Positions 23,661 through 31,945 of a stretch of DNA of 64,000 bases are shown here, piece after piece (the stretch's first letter is position 1; each line of letters starts with the position of its first letter). The translations under genes were made by a program, and so were the position numbers. The notes below the pieces were generated by a model, which saw only the letters and a program-made list of their open reading frames with translations, had not been told where the DNA came from and ran no database searches. The stretch is from Pseudonocardia sp. SCN 73-27 (GTDB taxonomy: Bacteria; Actinomycetota; Actinomycetes; Mycobacteriales; Pseudonocardiaceae), in NCBI GenBank assembly GCA_001725415.1, contig MEGH01000002.1, positions 111,442 through 175,441 of the forward strand, read 5' to 3'.

Positions 23661-24860
23661 GTGAGCGGTATCAGGGTGGTGGTGGCGGGGGCGAGCATCG
23701 CCGGGCCGGCGTTGGCGCACTGGCTGCAGCGGCGGGGCGCCGAGGTGACGGTGGTGGAGCGGGCGCCGGGGCTGCGTCCCGGTGGGCAGGCGGTGGACGC
23801 GCGCGGGGTGACCAAGGAGGTCATCCGCCGCATGGGGTTGGACGCGACGATCCGCGCGGCGTGCACCGACACCGCCGGCGCGTACACGGTGGACGTCGAC
23901 GGGAACGTGCTGGAGACCTTCAGTGCGGAGGACGACGGCGGCGACGGGTTCATCTCCGACATCGAGATCCTGCGCGGCGACCTGGCCCAGGTGCTCTACG
24001 ACGACACCCGCGAGGGCGTCGAGTACCTGTTCGGCGACCGGATCGCCGAGGTCTCCCAGGACGCCGACGGGGCCGACGTGGTGTTCGCGGGTGGCGACCG
24101 GCGCCGTTTCGACCTGGTGATCGGGGCGGACGGGCTGCACTCGGCGTTGCGCGCCATGGTGTTCGGGCCGCGGGAGCGCTACATCCGACACCTCGGCCAC
24201 GTGCTGGCGTTCTACAGCGTTCCCAACGAGTTCGGGATCGACCGCTGGTTGATCGACTACCAGGACAAGGAGTCGGGGCGCTCGGCCGGGCTGCGGCCCG
24301 TGGGGGACCCGGAGCGGGTGATGGCGATGATGTCGTTCCCCGCGGCCGAGTTCGACGTCGACCACCGCGACATCGAGGCCCAGAAGAACCTGCTCCGGGA
24401 GAGGATGGCGGGCATGGGCTGGTCGACGCCGCAGATTCTGGCGCACCTGGACGACGCCCCCGACTTCTATCTCGATCAGATCGCCCAGGTGGTGATGGAC
24501 GGCTGGTCGAGCGGACGCGTGGGGCTGCTCGGGGACGCGGCGTTCAGCTCGTCGCCGATGTCGGGGCAGGGCACGGGTCTGGCCCTGGTGGGGGCGTACG
24601 TCCTGGCCGGCGAGCTGGCCGCGGCCGACTGGGACCCGAAGGTGGGGTTCGCGGCGTACGAGGCGTGGATGCGGCCGTTCGTCGAGGCCAACCAGGAGAT
24701 CGGCCGGATGCACGCCGCGACCCGCGACGTGTCCGAGACCGACGGGCCGCCGCCGGAGCCCGACATGGAGGCGCTGATGGGGCTGATCGACCGCGCGGTC
24801 AACGGTCCTGCGCTGTCCGACTACGCCGGGGTGCCGGACTCGGGACGCCAGGACGGCTGA
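23661..24860 (+). CDS. FAD-dependent monooxygenase (TetX/PHBH-like)
   Basis: A 399-residue group A flavin monooxygenase. It has FAD motif RVVVAGASIAGPALAHWLQRRG at the N-terminus (GxSxxG, a common variant), GGQAVDARG near 45, the DG motif LVIGADGLHSALRAMVFG near 160 and the GD motif VGLLGDAAFSSSPMSGQGTGLALVGAYVLAGEL near 290. The AGASIAGPALA form is seen in many enzymes that modify polyketides or antibiotics as well as in catabolic hydroxylases. The start is the GTG at 23661, with AAGGAG nine bases ahead. It is divergent from the DUF899 gene over 227 bases; a TAGATT at 23606-23611 might be its minus-10. Confidence 0.85.
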   Translation: MSGIRVVVAGASIAGPALAHWLQRRGAEVTVVERAPGLRPGGQAVDARGVTKEVIRRMGLDATIRAACTDTAGAYTVDVDGNVLETFSAEDDGGDGFISDIEILRGDLAQVLYDDTREGVEYLFGDRIAEVSQDADGADVVFAGGDRRRFDLVIGADGLHSALRAMVFGPRERYIRHLGHVLAFYSVPNEFGIDRWLIDYQDKESGRSAGLRPVGDPERVMAMMSFPAAEFDVDHRDIEAQKNLLRERMAGMGWSTPQILAHLDDAPDFYLDQIAQVVMDGWSSGRVGLLGDAAFSSSPMSGQGTGLALVGAYVLAGELAAADWDPKVGFAAYEAWMRPFVEANQEIGRMHAATRDVSETDGPPPEPDMEALMGLIDRAVNGPALSDYAGVPDSGRQDG

Positions 24861-24885
24861 GGCGGGGCCGAGCAGGACCGGCGTG

Positions 24886-24930
24886 ACGGTGCCGGTGGAC
24901 GGTGGGTGCTCCGTCCTCCACCGGCATCGT
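24886..24930. terminator. Strong bidirectional hairpin terminator
   Basis: A 14-base stem with one G-U pair (24886-24899 with 24917-24930) contains the perfect arms TGCCGGTGGA and TCCACCGGCA. It lies exactly between the convergent stops of the monooxygenase (24860) and the thiolase (24947). No T-tract follows, which is normal for this GC content. Confidence 0.7.
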
Positions 24931-24946
24931 CCGTCTCCGGACCGTG

Positions 24947-26173
24947 TCAGGAAAGCCGCTCGTAGATGATCGCCATTCCCTGCCCGCCGCCGACGCACAT
25001 CGTCTCCAGCCCGATGCTCTTGTCCTTGGCGCGCAGGCCGTTGAGCAGCGTCGTGGTGATGCGGGCGCCGGTCATGCCGTAGGGGTGGCCGACGGCGATG
25101 GCCCCGCCGTGAACGTTGAGCCTGTCGCCGAACGGGTCGATACCCAGGTCGCGCGCCGACGGAATGACCTGCGCGGCGAACGCCTCGTTGATCTCGACGA
25201 GGTCGACGTCGTCGATGGTCATGCCGGCGCGGGCGAGCGCCTGACGGGACGCCTCCACGGGGCCGTAGCCCATGACCTCCGGCGACAGCCCCGTCACGCC
25301 GGTGGACACGACGCGGGCGAGCGGGGTGAGGCCGAGGTCGCGGGCCCGGGTGTCGGACATGACGACGAGGGCGGCGGCGCCGTCGTTGAGCGGGCAGCAG
25401 TTGCCGGCGGTGACCAGCCCGTCGGGCCGGAACACGGGCTTGAGCTGGGAGACCGCCTCGTAGGTGACGCCGGCGCGGGGGCCGTCGTCGGCGGTGACGC
25501 GGGTGCCGTCGGGCAGCTCGACCGGGGTGATCTCGCGGGCGTAGAAGCCGTCGGAGATGGCCTGTTCGGCCAGGTTCTGGGAGCGGACGGCGAAGCGGTC
25601 CATGTCCTCGCGGGTGACGCCGTGGGCGCGGGCGACGTTCTCCGCGGTCTGTCCCATCGCGATGTAGACGTCGGGCAGCGCGCCCTCGGTGCGTGGGTCG
25701 ACCCAGGTGTCGGTGCCCGACTCGGCGGTGGCGGCGGTGCGGGCCTCGGCGTCGGCGAAGGCCGGGTTGTGGGTGCCGGGGAGCTCGTCGGCGGTGCCCT
25801 TGTCGAAGCGCGACACCGCCTCCACACCGGCGGAGACGAACACGTCGCCCTCGCCGGCCTTGATGGCGTGGAAGGCCATGCGGGTGGTCTGCACCGACGA
25901 CGAGCAGTAGCGCGTGACGGTCGTGCCGGGCACACCGTCGAGGCCGAGCAACACCGACACGACGCGGCCCATGTTGTAGCCCTGCTCGCCGCCGGGCAGG
26001 CCGCAGCCCAGCAGGAGGTCGTCGATGTCGTCCGGGTCGAGCGCGGGGACCTTCGCGAGCGCGGCGCGCACCATCTGCGCGGTCAGCTCATCGGGTCGCA
26101 TGTCCTTGAGCGCGCCCTTGCGGGCGCGTCCGATGGGGGAACGGGCCGTCGCGACGATCACGGCTTCGGTCAA
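24947..26173 (-). CDS. Acetyl-CoA C-acyltransferase (thiolase)
   Basis: A 408-residue thiolase for acyl-CoA chain cleavage or condensation. The nucleophilic Cys90 is in VTRYCSSSVQTTRMAF. The later active-site segments NEAFAAQVI, GGAIAVGHPYGMTGAR (His) and the C-terminal CVGGGQGMAIIYE (second Cys) are complete. The size fits FadA-type degradative enzymes. It is divergent from a TetR gene and carries one of two nearly identical palindromes 21 bases ahead of its start, so TetR control is likely. The context suggests fatty-acid or steroid/aromatic side-chain degradation; the chain length is not readable. Confidence 0.93.
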   Translation of the reverse strand: MTEAVIVATARSPIGRARKGALKDMRPDELTAQMVRAALAKVPALDPDDIDDLLLGCGLPGGEQGYNMGRVVSVLLGLDGVPGTTVTRYCSSSVQTTRMAFHAIKAGEGDVFVSAGVEAVSRFDKGTADELPGTHNPAFADAEARTAATAESGTDTWVDPRTEGALPDVYIAMGQTAENVARAHGVTREDMDRFAVRSQNLAEQAISDGFYAREITPVELPDGTRVTADDGPRAGVTYEAVSQLKPVFRPDGLVTAGNCCPLNDGAAALVVMSDTRARDLGLTPLARVVSTGVTGLSPEVMGYGPVEASRQALARAGMTIDDVDLVEINEAFAAQVIPSARDLGIDPFGDRLNVHGGAIAVGHPYGMTGARITTTLLNGLRAKDKSIGLETMCVGGGQGMAIIYERLS

Positions 26174-26193
26174 GGGGGAGCTCCTCTCGTGCG

Positions 26194-26213
26194 CTTACTG
26201 ATCGATCAGTAAG
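26194..26213. promoter_or_regulatory. TetR operator 1 (thiolase side)
   Basis: CTTACTGATCGATCAGTAAG is a perfect 20-base palindrome 20 bases upstream of the thiolase start. A near copy lies at 26272-26289 next to the TetR gene. Two copies of one palindrome in a divergent TetR/target region is the classic autoregulatory layout. Confidence 0.8.
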
Positions 26214-26271
26214 TGCACGGCGCAGCGCTTCGGATGTCAAGCGGCGCTGCTCACACGGGCGGCTGCAGTGT

Positions 26272-26289
26272 TTGCTGATCGATCAGTAA
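26272..26289. promoter_or_regulatory. TetR operator 2 (regulator side)
   Basis: TTGCTGATCGATCAGTAA shares 17 of 18 bases with the core of operator 1 and is centred 77 bases from it. It ends 13 bases before the TetR ATG at 26303, so the bound repressor would block its own gene. Confidence 0.8.
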
Positions 26290-26302
26290 CTACCCTTGCC
26301 GC

Positions 26303-26926
26303 ATGGACGAGCAGGTCGGTGCGATCCTCGCCGGGCTCGACCTGTGGGCCGAGTGGCCGTCGGAGACCCAGCGGCGGATCGTCGGCGCCGCGCTCGACTC
26401 CTTCGCCGAACGCGGGTTTCACGGCACCAGCCTCAAGCACATCGCCCAGGGCTCCGGGCTCAGCACGGCCGCGCTCTACGTCCACTTCGGCTCGAAGGAG
26501 GAGCTGTTGTTCGCCCTGTCGCGGCGCGGCCACGCGATGGCACTCGAGGTCGTCAGAGCCGCCGCGGGGGAGCCCGACCCGCGACGGGCGGCGACCCTGC
26601 TGGTCCGAGCGTTCACCGAGTGGCACGCCGAGTACCGCACCATCGCCCGCATCGTGCAGTACGAGCTCGCGGCCCTGACGCCCGAGCACCGGGCGGATGT
26701 GGCCGACCTGCGGCGAGGGATCGAGCGAGTCGTCCAGGAGCTGATCGAGCGCGGCGTCGAGGCGGGGGTCTTCACCGTCCGGGACCCGCGGGGCGCGGCC
26801 ACCGCGGTGCTCTCGCTGGGTGTCGACGTGGCCCGCTGGTACGGCCCGGGGCTCCGCTGGAACCCCGGTGAGCTGGGCGTTCTCTACAGTGACCTGGTCG
26901 ACCGGATGCTGTCGGGCGGCACGTGA
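26303..26926 (+). CDS. TetR-family repressor of the adjacent thiolase
   Basis: A 207-residue regulator. The DNA-binding part is at about 20-66 (SETQRRIVGAALDSFAERGFHGTSLKHIAQGSGLSTAALYVHFGSKEELLFALS). It is followed by a helical ligand pocket with TEWHAEYRTIARIVQYELAALTPEHRADV, similar to TetR proteins of acyl-CoA metabolism. It faces the thiolase gene, with twin palindromes in the 129-base space. The likely inducer is an acyl-CoA or related thioester (inference). The ATG at 26303 gives the normal family length. Confidence 0.9.
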   Translation: MDEQVGAILAGLDLWAEWPSETQRRIVGAALDSFAERGFHGTSLKHIAQGSGLSTAALYVHFGSKEELLFALSRRGHAMALEVVRAAAGEPDPRRAATLLVRAFTEWHAEYRTIARIVQYELAALTPEHRADVADLRRGIERVVQELIERGVEAGVFTVRDPRGAATAVLSLGVDVARWYGPGLRWNPGELGVLYSDLVDRMLSGGT

Positions 26927-27194
26927 CAACGATGGGGCCGCCCGCGCACCGGGCGTCGGCCGCGTAGACGCCGTCGCGGATCCGGTAGAGGCCGGTGGGG
27001 TCGGGGACGCGGTCGATGGCGGACACGGCAGGGACCCTAACCACGCCCCGACACCGGACGAGTGAACAACCGGCCCCCGACGGTCGGCCCCGTCGACGAC
27101 CGGCCACGGCCACGGGCACCGATCGCTTCCTCGACCGACCCCGGCACGGACCGGCGGGTGCCGCGGCGTCCGCCGGTCCCGTGCGGGTTCCGGG

Positions 27195-28154
27195 TCAGCC
27201 GCGGGCGTCGGCGACGCGGGCCTCCCGCACCCGGACCGCGTCGCTCGTCGACGTCGGGACCACGTACGACGCGTCGTCGACGATCGTGTCCCAGCGCGCG
27301 AGGATGTCCTCCGGGCCGAGGCCGTCCGCCACGATCCCCGGCGTCTCCGCCCACATCACCCGCGCGAACCGGCCGAGGCCCGCGCTGAGGACCTCACCCG
27401 TGCACGGGCACGACTCGTGGGCCAGCAGGAGCAGCATCGGCGCCGCCTGACCCGGTCCCCGGGTCGGGTCCGGTGCGTGGTCGGCGGCCAGCGGCGGCAG
27501 ACCCGACTGCACGCGGAACTCCGGGTCGGTGACCATCCGCGTGTCCGCGGCCGGAGCCATCATGTTGACGAGGATTCCCTGGTCGCGGCCGGCGTCCGCG
27601 AAGGAGCGGCCCAGCGACACGCACGCGCCCTTCGCCGTCGCGTACGACACCAGGTGCCCGCCGCCGAACATGCCGACCGACGTCGTCAGCACGACCCGGC
27701 CGTACTGCTGCGCGACCAGGTGGGGCCACGCGGCACGGGTGACGTTGAACGAGCCGACGACGTGCACGTCGAGGTGGCGGCGCAGGTCCGCGGCCTCCAG
27801 CTCGGGCAGCGCGCCGGGGACGAGGATTCCGGCATTGTTGACGACGATGTCGACGCGGCCCCATGCCCCGACGGCCGCGGCGACGATCGCCGCGGCGCCA
27901 TCCTCGGAGACGACGTCGGAGTCGTCGGCGATCGCCTGGCCGCCTGCCGACCGGATCTCCTCGGCGACGGCGTCGGCCGGGGTCGCGTCGGCGCCCTCGC
28001 CGAACAGGCTGCCGCCCAGGTCGTTGACCACGACCTTGGCACCCCGCGCCGCGAGGGCGAGCGCGTAGGAGCGCCCCAGTCCCCGGCCGGCGCCCGTCAC
28101 GACCGCCACCCGGCCGTCGAACCGCATCTGGTCCCGCGACGACGTCGATGTCAT
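27195..28154 (-). CDS. Short-chain dehydrogenase (MFE-2-like 3-hydroxyacyl-CoA dehydrogenase type)
   Basis: A 319-residue SDR. The cofactor loop is TGAGRGLG at 20-27, NNAG is at 106-109, the catalytic Ser is in TTSVGMFGGG and Tyr171/Lys175 are in SYATAKGA. The NDLGGSLFGEG segment after the second strand and the long C-terminal tail (to 319) match the D-3-hydroxyacyl-CoA dehydrogenase part of peroxisomal-type multifunctional enzymes. With the nearby thiolase it could serve beta-oxidation-like steps. I use the ATG at 28154; a longer open frame to 28520 overlaps the next gene and is Arg-rich. Confidence 0.85.
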   Translation of the reverse strand: MTSTSSRDQMRFDGRVAVVTGAGRGLGRSYALALAARGAKVVVNDLGGSLFGEGADATPADAVAEEIRSAGGQAIADDSDVVSEDGAAAIVAAAVGAWGRVDIVVNNAGILVPGALPELEAADLRRHLDVHVVGSFNVTRAAWPHLVAQQYGRVVLTTSVGMFGGGHLVSYATAKGACVSLGRSFADAGRDQGILVNMMAPAADTRMVTDPEFRVQSGLPPLAADHAPDPTRGPGQAAPMLLLLAHESCPCTGEVLSAGLGRFARVMWAETPGIVADGLGPEDILARWDTIVDDASYVVPTSTSDAVRVREARVADARG

Positions 28155-28273
28155 GTCGGCAGACTCGCCGGGCGGTACACATTCGTCAACGCCTGCCCGG
28201 ACGCGAGCTCGGCGGTGAGCGACCATTGTGGACGCCGGTCGACCCTGCACCGCTGGTCGGCATCGGCGGCTGA

Positions 28274-28573
28274 TCAGTCGTCCAGGGCGGCGAGCGCGTC
28301 GGACCAGCGTTTGCGGCGGGTCCGCGTGTCCTGCTCCCACCACGGCGTGCCGCGTTCGCCGAGCCCGTGCTTGGCCGTCCCGACCCGCTCCCGGGCGGCG
28401 GCGAGTGCGTGGTCGTCCCCACTGCGTTTCGCCGTGCGCACCGCCGAGCGCGCTGCGCCGAGATGGCTCTGCAGCCGCGCGCGGACGTCGTCGGGAATCT
28501 CCGGATCCGTTGCGCGCCAACGCCGCCCGTCGACGACGATCCAGCGGCCGTCCGGGGTCCGCTCGGGAGCCAT
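28274..28573 (-). CDS. Small conserved actinobacterial protein
   Basis: A 99-residue soluble basic protein with GRWIVVDGRRWRATDPEIP at the start, an Ala/Arg-rich helix (ARSAVRTAKRSGDDHALAAARERVGTAKHGLGERG) and a WWEQ motif near 78. Similar proteins in many actinobacteria are often labelled biopolymer transporter Tol in databases, a name without experimental basis as far as I know. No membrane segment is seen. The role is unknown. Confidence 0.65.
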   Translation of the reverse strand: MAPERTPDGRWIVVDGRRWRATDPEIPDDVRARLQSHLGAARSAVRTAKRSGDDHALAAARERVGTAKHGLGERGTPWWEQDTRTRRKRWSDALAALDD

Positions 28574-28635
28574 CCGCCCATCATCACCGCGGGACGGGGA
28601 CCTCGCGCGGGTGAAGGTCCGGCCGATGATCCCGC

Positions 28636-29127
28636 TCAGGTGCCGCGGCGCAGGCGGGCCAGCTCCTCCAGCACCTCGGCGGCGGCCTCGGTGTCCTCCA
28701 CCAGGAAACCGGAACCGGTCTCCGGCGGCGGCCCCTCGTTGAGCACCCTCACCCCGAGGTCCCCGGCCGGCAACGGCTGCGGCTCCTCGTCGGCGGAGAC
28801 GACCCGCACCGCCGCGGTGGCGCCGACCTCGGCGCGGAGTCCGTCGAGCTCCTCCGGCGCCACGAACCGCAGCCCACCCTTCGCCCCCGACAGCAGCATC
28901 AGCTCGAAGACCTGCTCGGGGTCACGTCGCGACACCACCGCCACCGTCGTGTGCGCGAGCGCCAGCAGGATGTTGAGCGACTCCGACGAGAGCTGCTCGG
29001 CCCGCGCGCCGTCGGGATCACCGAGGTCCGGGGCCAGCGCGCCGTCGAAGTCGCAGGCAACGAGCAGCCGCGGGGTCGTGGCGATGCGGTCGAGCGCGCG
29101 CCACAGCTCGTCGAGGTCGTCCATCAT
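28636..29127 (-). CDS. Truncated, degenerate trehalose-phosphatase-like HAD protein
   Basis: A 163-residue protein resembling the first half of trehalose-6-phosphate phosphatase (OtsB): DDLDELWRALDRIATTPRLLVACDFDGALAPDLGDPDGAR, then a TVAVVSRRDPEQV segment. HAD motif I normally reads DFDGTLAP; here Thr is replaced by Ala. The later Lys and GDDxTD motifs are absent and the protein is about 100 residues shorter than OtsB. Phosphatase activity is therefore doubtful, and a regulatory or structural role, or decay, is more likely. The start is at ATGATG (29127), with GAGGAACC upstream. Confidence 0.6.
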   Translation of the reverse strand: MMDDLDELWRALDRIATTPRLLVACDFDGALAPDLGDPDGARAEQLSSESLNILLALAHTTVAVVSRRDPEQVFELMLLSGAKGGLRFVAPEELDGLRAEVGATAAVRVVSADEEPQPLPAGDLGVRVLNEGPPPETGSGFLVEDTEAAAEVLEELARLRRGT

Positions 29128-29246
29128 CGGTTCCTCTCGTGTGTGCCCGTCCACTGTGCGAGGTCTTGCGGCCCGGCGAAAGCGCTAACGCCGCACCCGC
29201 GCGTCGCGAGTACGCGATCGACGCCGACGGGTGAAGGGCTGGTGCC

Positions 29247-29786
29247 ATGGGCGGGACGCCGGACGCCCCCGCAGAGCCGTGGCGACGACGGCTCGTCGAC
29301 GCCGTGCTGCACACCGGGATCTTCGTCGCCGCGGCCGTCGCGCTCCTCTGGAGTTTCCGCGCCGGGGGCGCTTCAGGTGCGGGCTGGGCCGTCACCTCGG
29401 TCGCGCTCGTCATGCAGGACAAGGTCCGGACGTCGGGACGGACCGCGCTGCTGCGGGTGTGCGCCAACGTCACCGGCGCGCTCGTGGCCTTCGGCGTCCT
29501 TGCGCTGTTCGGGGCGTCGATCCCGAGCTACGTGATCGGGCTGTCCGTGACCGGGCTGTTCTGCTATCTCGCCGGGCTGTCCGAGGGCATCCGCTCCGCC
29601 TACGTCAGCGTGATCATCGTGATCGGCGCAGACCCGCTCGGTCTGCTCGCGCCGGCGGTGGAACGCGTCGGCGCGGTGCTCGTCGGTTCCGTCGTGGGCA
29701 TCGTGTTGTCGCTGATCTTCGAGGCCGTCGACCGGGCGCGGAAGCGGCGCGGTGACGGCGGGGTCACGTCCCGGTCCGACGGATGA
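29247..29786 (+). CDS. FUSC-like inner-membrane protein
   Basis: A 179-residue protein with about five membrane helices: VLHTGIFVAAAVALLWSF, GAGWAVTSVALVMQDKV, CANVTGALVAFGVLALFGA, IGLSVTGLFCYLAGLS and VGAVLVGSVVGIVLSLIFEAV. The central WAVTSVALVMQ stretch recalls the FUSC / aromatic-acid exporter family (YccS, AaeB), whose members are much longer, so this is a half-size form. The ATG at 29247 is preceded by GGGCTGGTGCC. It might export organic acids as an oligomer; this is inference. Confidence 0.65.
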   Translation: MGGTPDAPAEPWRRRLVDAVLHTGIFVAAAVALLWSFRAGGASGAGWAVTSVALVMQDKVRTSGRTALLRVCANVTGALVAFGVLALFGASIPSYVIGLSVTGLFCYLAGLSEGIRSAYVSVIIVIGADPLGLLAPAVERVGAVLVGSVVGIVLSLIFEAVDRARKRRGDGGVTSRSDG

Positions 29787-29787
29787 C

Positions 29788-29994
29788 GTGCGCCGGGGGC
29801 GCCGGCAGCGGTCGTGCGAGCTCAGCCCGACCCTCGCCGTCATGATCTTTCTCGGTGTACCGCTGCTGGCGTGCGCGGCGATCACGGCGCTCGTCGTCCG
29901 GCGGGTCCGGCGCGACCACCGGCTGCGCGGTACCCGCGTGCCGGGGGAGGAGGACGAGGTGACCGAACCCGTCCTCGGCCCGATGACGATGTGA
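29788..29994 (+). CDS. Small single-span membrane protein
   Basis: About 68 residues with one hydrophobic helix (SPTLAVMIFLGVPLLACAAITALVV) followed by a basic stretch (RRVRRDHRLRG) and an acidic tail. This inside-positive layout resembles small actinobacterial membrane peptides of unknown function. The start is uncertain: a GTG at 29788 is used here, an in-frame GTG at 29752 would overlap the FUSC-like gene, and an ATG at 29842 would cut into the helix. No clear ribosome site supports any of them. Confidence 0.45.
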   Translation: MRRGRRQRSCELSPTLAVMIFLGVPLLACAAITALVVRRVRRDHRLRGTRVPGEEDEVTEPVLGPMTM

Positions 29995-30075
29995 CCCGCG
30001 GACCCGAGCGCGCGCCGGAGGGCAAGGCCCTGGCCGTCCGGCGCGCACTCGTCGACCAACCGGCCGGTGACGCCG

Positions 30076-30140
30076 GGCCCCCCACGGGCCCTGCGCCGCC
30101 GATGTGTCGCGATCCCGGCCCCTGCGGCCCCCCACGGGCC
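30076..30140. repeat. Direct repeat of 15 bases, 50 bases apart
   Basis: GGCCCCCCACGGGCC occurs at 30076-30090 and again at 30126-30140. It lies in the non-coding gap 29995-30350 between convergent genes. Each copy is itself partly self-complementary (GGCCC...GGGCC). The function is unknown; it may be terminator or replication-slippage material. Confidence 0.6.
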
Positions 30141-30251
30141 TCGGTTCCGTCGATCTCGCGGTGTTCGGTTGGTTCGTCCGGTGAAAAAGACTTTGCCCGA
30201 TTCGGGGCTTTGCCGACAGGGGGTTTACCCCACTTCGTGGCGCAACGTGAT

Positions 30252-30292
30252 GGATGGGCGGTGTCGCCGGGGCGTCAGGACACCGCCCATCC
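30252..30292. terminator. Perfect 14-base stem hairpin, bidirectional terminator
   Basis: GGATGGGCGGTGTC (30252-30265) and GACACCGCCCATCC (30279-30292) pair perfectly around 13 bases. It stands between the convergent small membrane gene (stop 29994) and azoreductase gene (stop 30351), the expected place for a shared terminator. Confidence 0.75.
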
Positions 30293-30350
30293 CTGCACGA
30301 TTCAACGACCCCGGCACGATTCGGGAGCGCCGGACCACCCGGTCGGGGTG

Positions 30351-30995
30351 CTACCCGGCGAGCTTCGTCGCCAGCGCGGCGAGGGTCTCGTGCGCGGCGG
30401 CGAACTCGGAGTCGGCACGTTCGCGCTGGTCGGCGAGGGCGGGAACGGTCGCGGCGAGCCCCAGCGGCACCGTCACGACGGTCAGCTCCATGCCGAGCGC
30501 CTGCCCCAGCAGGATCTGCAGCACCGGGACCGCGTGGTCCTGGCCCTCCGTCGGGGTGCCGGGGTCGTAGGCCACGCCCTGGCTGGTGACGACGACCGCC
30601 GGGCGGCCCGTCATCGGCTGGGTCGGCTCGTCGAACGGGACCGTCACGCCGGGGACGTGGACGTAGTCGAGCCACGACTTCAACGTCGACGGGACGGTGT
30701 AGTTGTAGAGCGGCGCGCCGACCAGCAGCACGTCGGCCGCGGTGAGCTCGTCGATCAGCGCCTGCTGCAGGGCCTCGACGTCGGCGGGCGGCGCGGCGTC
30801 GGCCGGTCGCAGCCGCGGCGGCCAGTGCAGCGCGGCATCGGGCAGATGCGGGAGCGGGTCGCGGTGCAGGTCGCGCCGGACGACGGCATGGTCGGGGCCT
30901 GCGGCCTGCCACACCTCGGCGAAACGGGCTGTGAGCTCCCGGGTGCGGGAGCGTCGGAGATCGGCGGACGAGTCCAGGTGCAGCAGCGTCGGCAC
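30351..30995 (-). CDS. FMN-dependent NADH-azoreductase / NAD(P)H quinone oxidoreductase
   Basis: A 214-residue flavodoxin-fold enzyme that reduces azo dyes or quinones by two electrons. It begins LLHLDSSADLRRSRTRELTARF, where the SxxxSxT-type loop binds FMN phosphate. It contains VLLVGAPLYNYTVPSTLKSWLDYV (the conserved PLYNF/YxxPxxLKxWxD segment) and VVVTSQGVAYDPG, all AzoR hallmarks. The amidohydrolase gene upstream ends 10 bases before its start, suggesting one transcript. It probably serves quinone detoxification. Confidence 0.88.
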   Translation of the reverse strand: MPTLLHLDSSADLRRSRTRELTARFAEVWQAAGPDHAVVRRDLHRDPLPHLPDAALHWPPRLRPADAAPPADVEALQQALIDELTAADVLLVGAPLYNYTVPSTLKSWLDYVHVPGVTVPFDEPTQPMTGRPAVVVTSQGVAYDPGTPTEGQDHAVPVLQILLGQALGMELTVVTVPLGLAATVPALADQRERADSEFAAAHETLAALATKLAG

Positions 30996-31005
30996 CCGTC
31001 GGACA

Positions 31006-31920
31006 CTACCCGGCGGGCAGGCCGTACTGCCGTCGCGCGCACCCGGTGAAGAACGCGGCGCGCTCGGCGGCGGTGAGGTCCGCCAGCACCGCGGCGAGGG
31101 TGCCGACGAGGTCGTCGACGCTCCACAGCAGACCGTCCACCGGGAGGTGGGTGGCGAACATGCAGCGCTGCGCGCCGAACGTCGCGACCGCGCGTCGTAC
31201 CCAGGGTTCGGTCGCCTCCCGGGACGGACCGAACAGCAGCGCGAGGCCCTGCAGCTTCAGCGCGACGTTGGGATGGGCGGCGGCGAACTCGAGGTGGTCG
31301 ACCCAGCGGGAGAACCCGTCCGGCGACAGATCCAGCGGCCAGCAGGCCGCCTCCAGCACGATCGGGGTGTCCGGGAACGACCGCAGCAGCTCGGTGGCGT
31401 CGGGGATCTGCGCGTCGTAGACGAGCAGGTCCCACGTGAGCCCCGCCGCGGCGATCTGCTCGAACCCGGTGAGCCAGCGCGGGTCGGTGAGGCAGTCGGG
31501 GCGGGCGCCGAGGCGGCGCAGCGGGTCGTCGGCCCAGTACAGCGGCTGACGCACCGCACGGACGACGGGCAGGTCGCGGTAGTGGCGCAGCCGCTCGGCC
31601 AGCCCGGGGTCGGACGGATCGGCGGCGGCGATGAACGCGTCCGGTCCGTTCCCGGCGTCGGCGAGTGACTGCACCCACGTCGCCTCGGCGACCGGGTCGT
31701 CCGCGCCGAACTCGCACGCCACCGAGCCGTCGAGCCGGGTGCCCGCCATGTCGCCGGCGTGGTCGGCGGGGCCGTAGTCGCGGGCGATGTCGTAGTAGTT
31801 CGCCAGCAACGCCTGCAGCACGGGGCTGCGCTCCCGGATCCACCCGTACCCGACACCGGCGACGTCGAGCAGGTGATGGTGGGCGTCGACGACGCGCCGC
31901 GGACCCGCGGGATCGCTCAC
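31006..31920 (-). CDS. Amidohydrolase (pyrone-dicarboxylate-lactonase-like)
   Basis: A 304-residue TIM-barrel hydrolase of the amidohydrolase_2 family. It opens with VVDAHHHLLDV, supplying the metal-site histidines. It continues through an Ala/Asp-rich barrel (FIAAADPSDPG, PVVRAVRQPLYW, LVYDAQIPD) and closes with CMFATHLPVDG. The PVVRAVRQ segment is common in 2-pyrone-4,6-dicarboxylate lactonase-like and fuconolactonase-like proteins. It is followed 10 bases later by the azoreductase gene. Lactone hydrolysis is likely; the substrate is unknown. Confidence 0.82.
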   Translation of the reverse strand: MSDPAGPRRVVDAHHHLLDVAGVGYGWIRERSPVLQALLANYYDIARDYGPADHAGDMAGTRLDGSVACEFGADDPVAEATWVQSLADAGNGPDAFIAAADPSDPGLAERLRHYRDLPVVRAVRQPLYWADDPLRRLGARPDCLTDPRWLTGFEQIAAAGLTWDLLVYDAQIPDATELLRSFPDTPIVLEAACWPLDLSPDGFSRWVDHLEFAAAHPNVALKLQGLALLFGPSREATEPWVRRAVATFGAQRCMFATHLPVDGLLWSVDDLVGTLAAVLADLTAAERAAFFTGCARRQYGLPAG

Positions 31921-31945
31921 CAGGGCGACAGTAGCCGCGGGCCGG

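Noticed and set aside
26936-27026. Minus-strand fragment reading SAIDRVPDPTGLYRIRDGVY, possibly the N-terminus of a methyltransferase-like gene
   Set aside because: Only about 25 residues look protein-like before the frame enters the TetR gene. Too short to assign or call a pseudogene.
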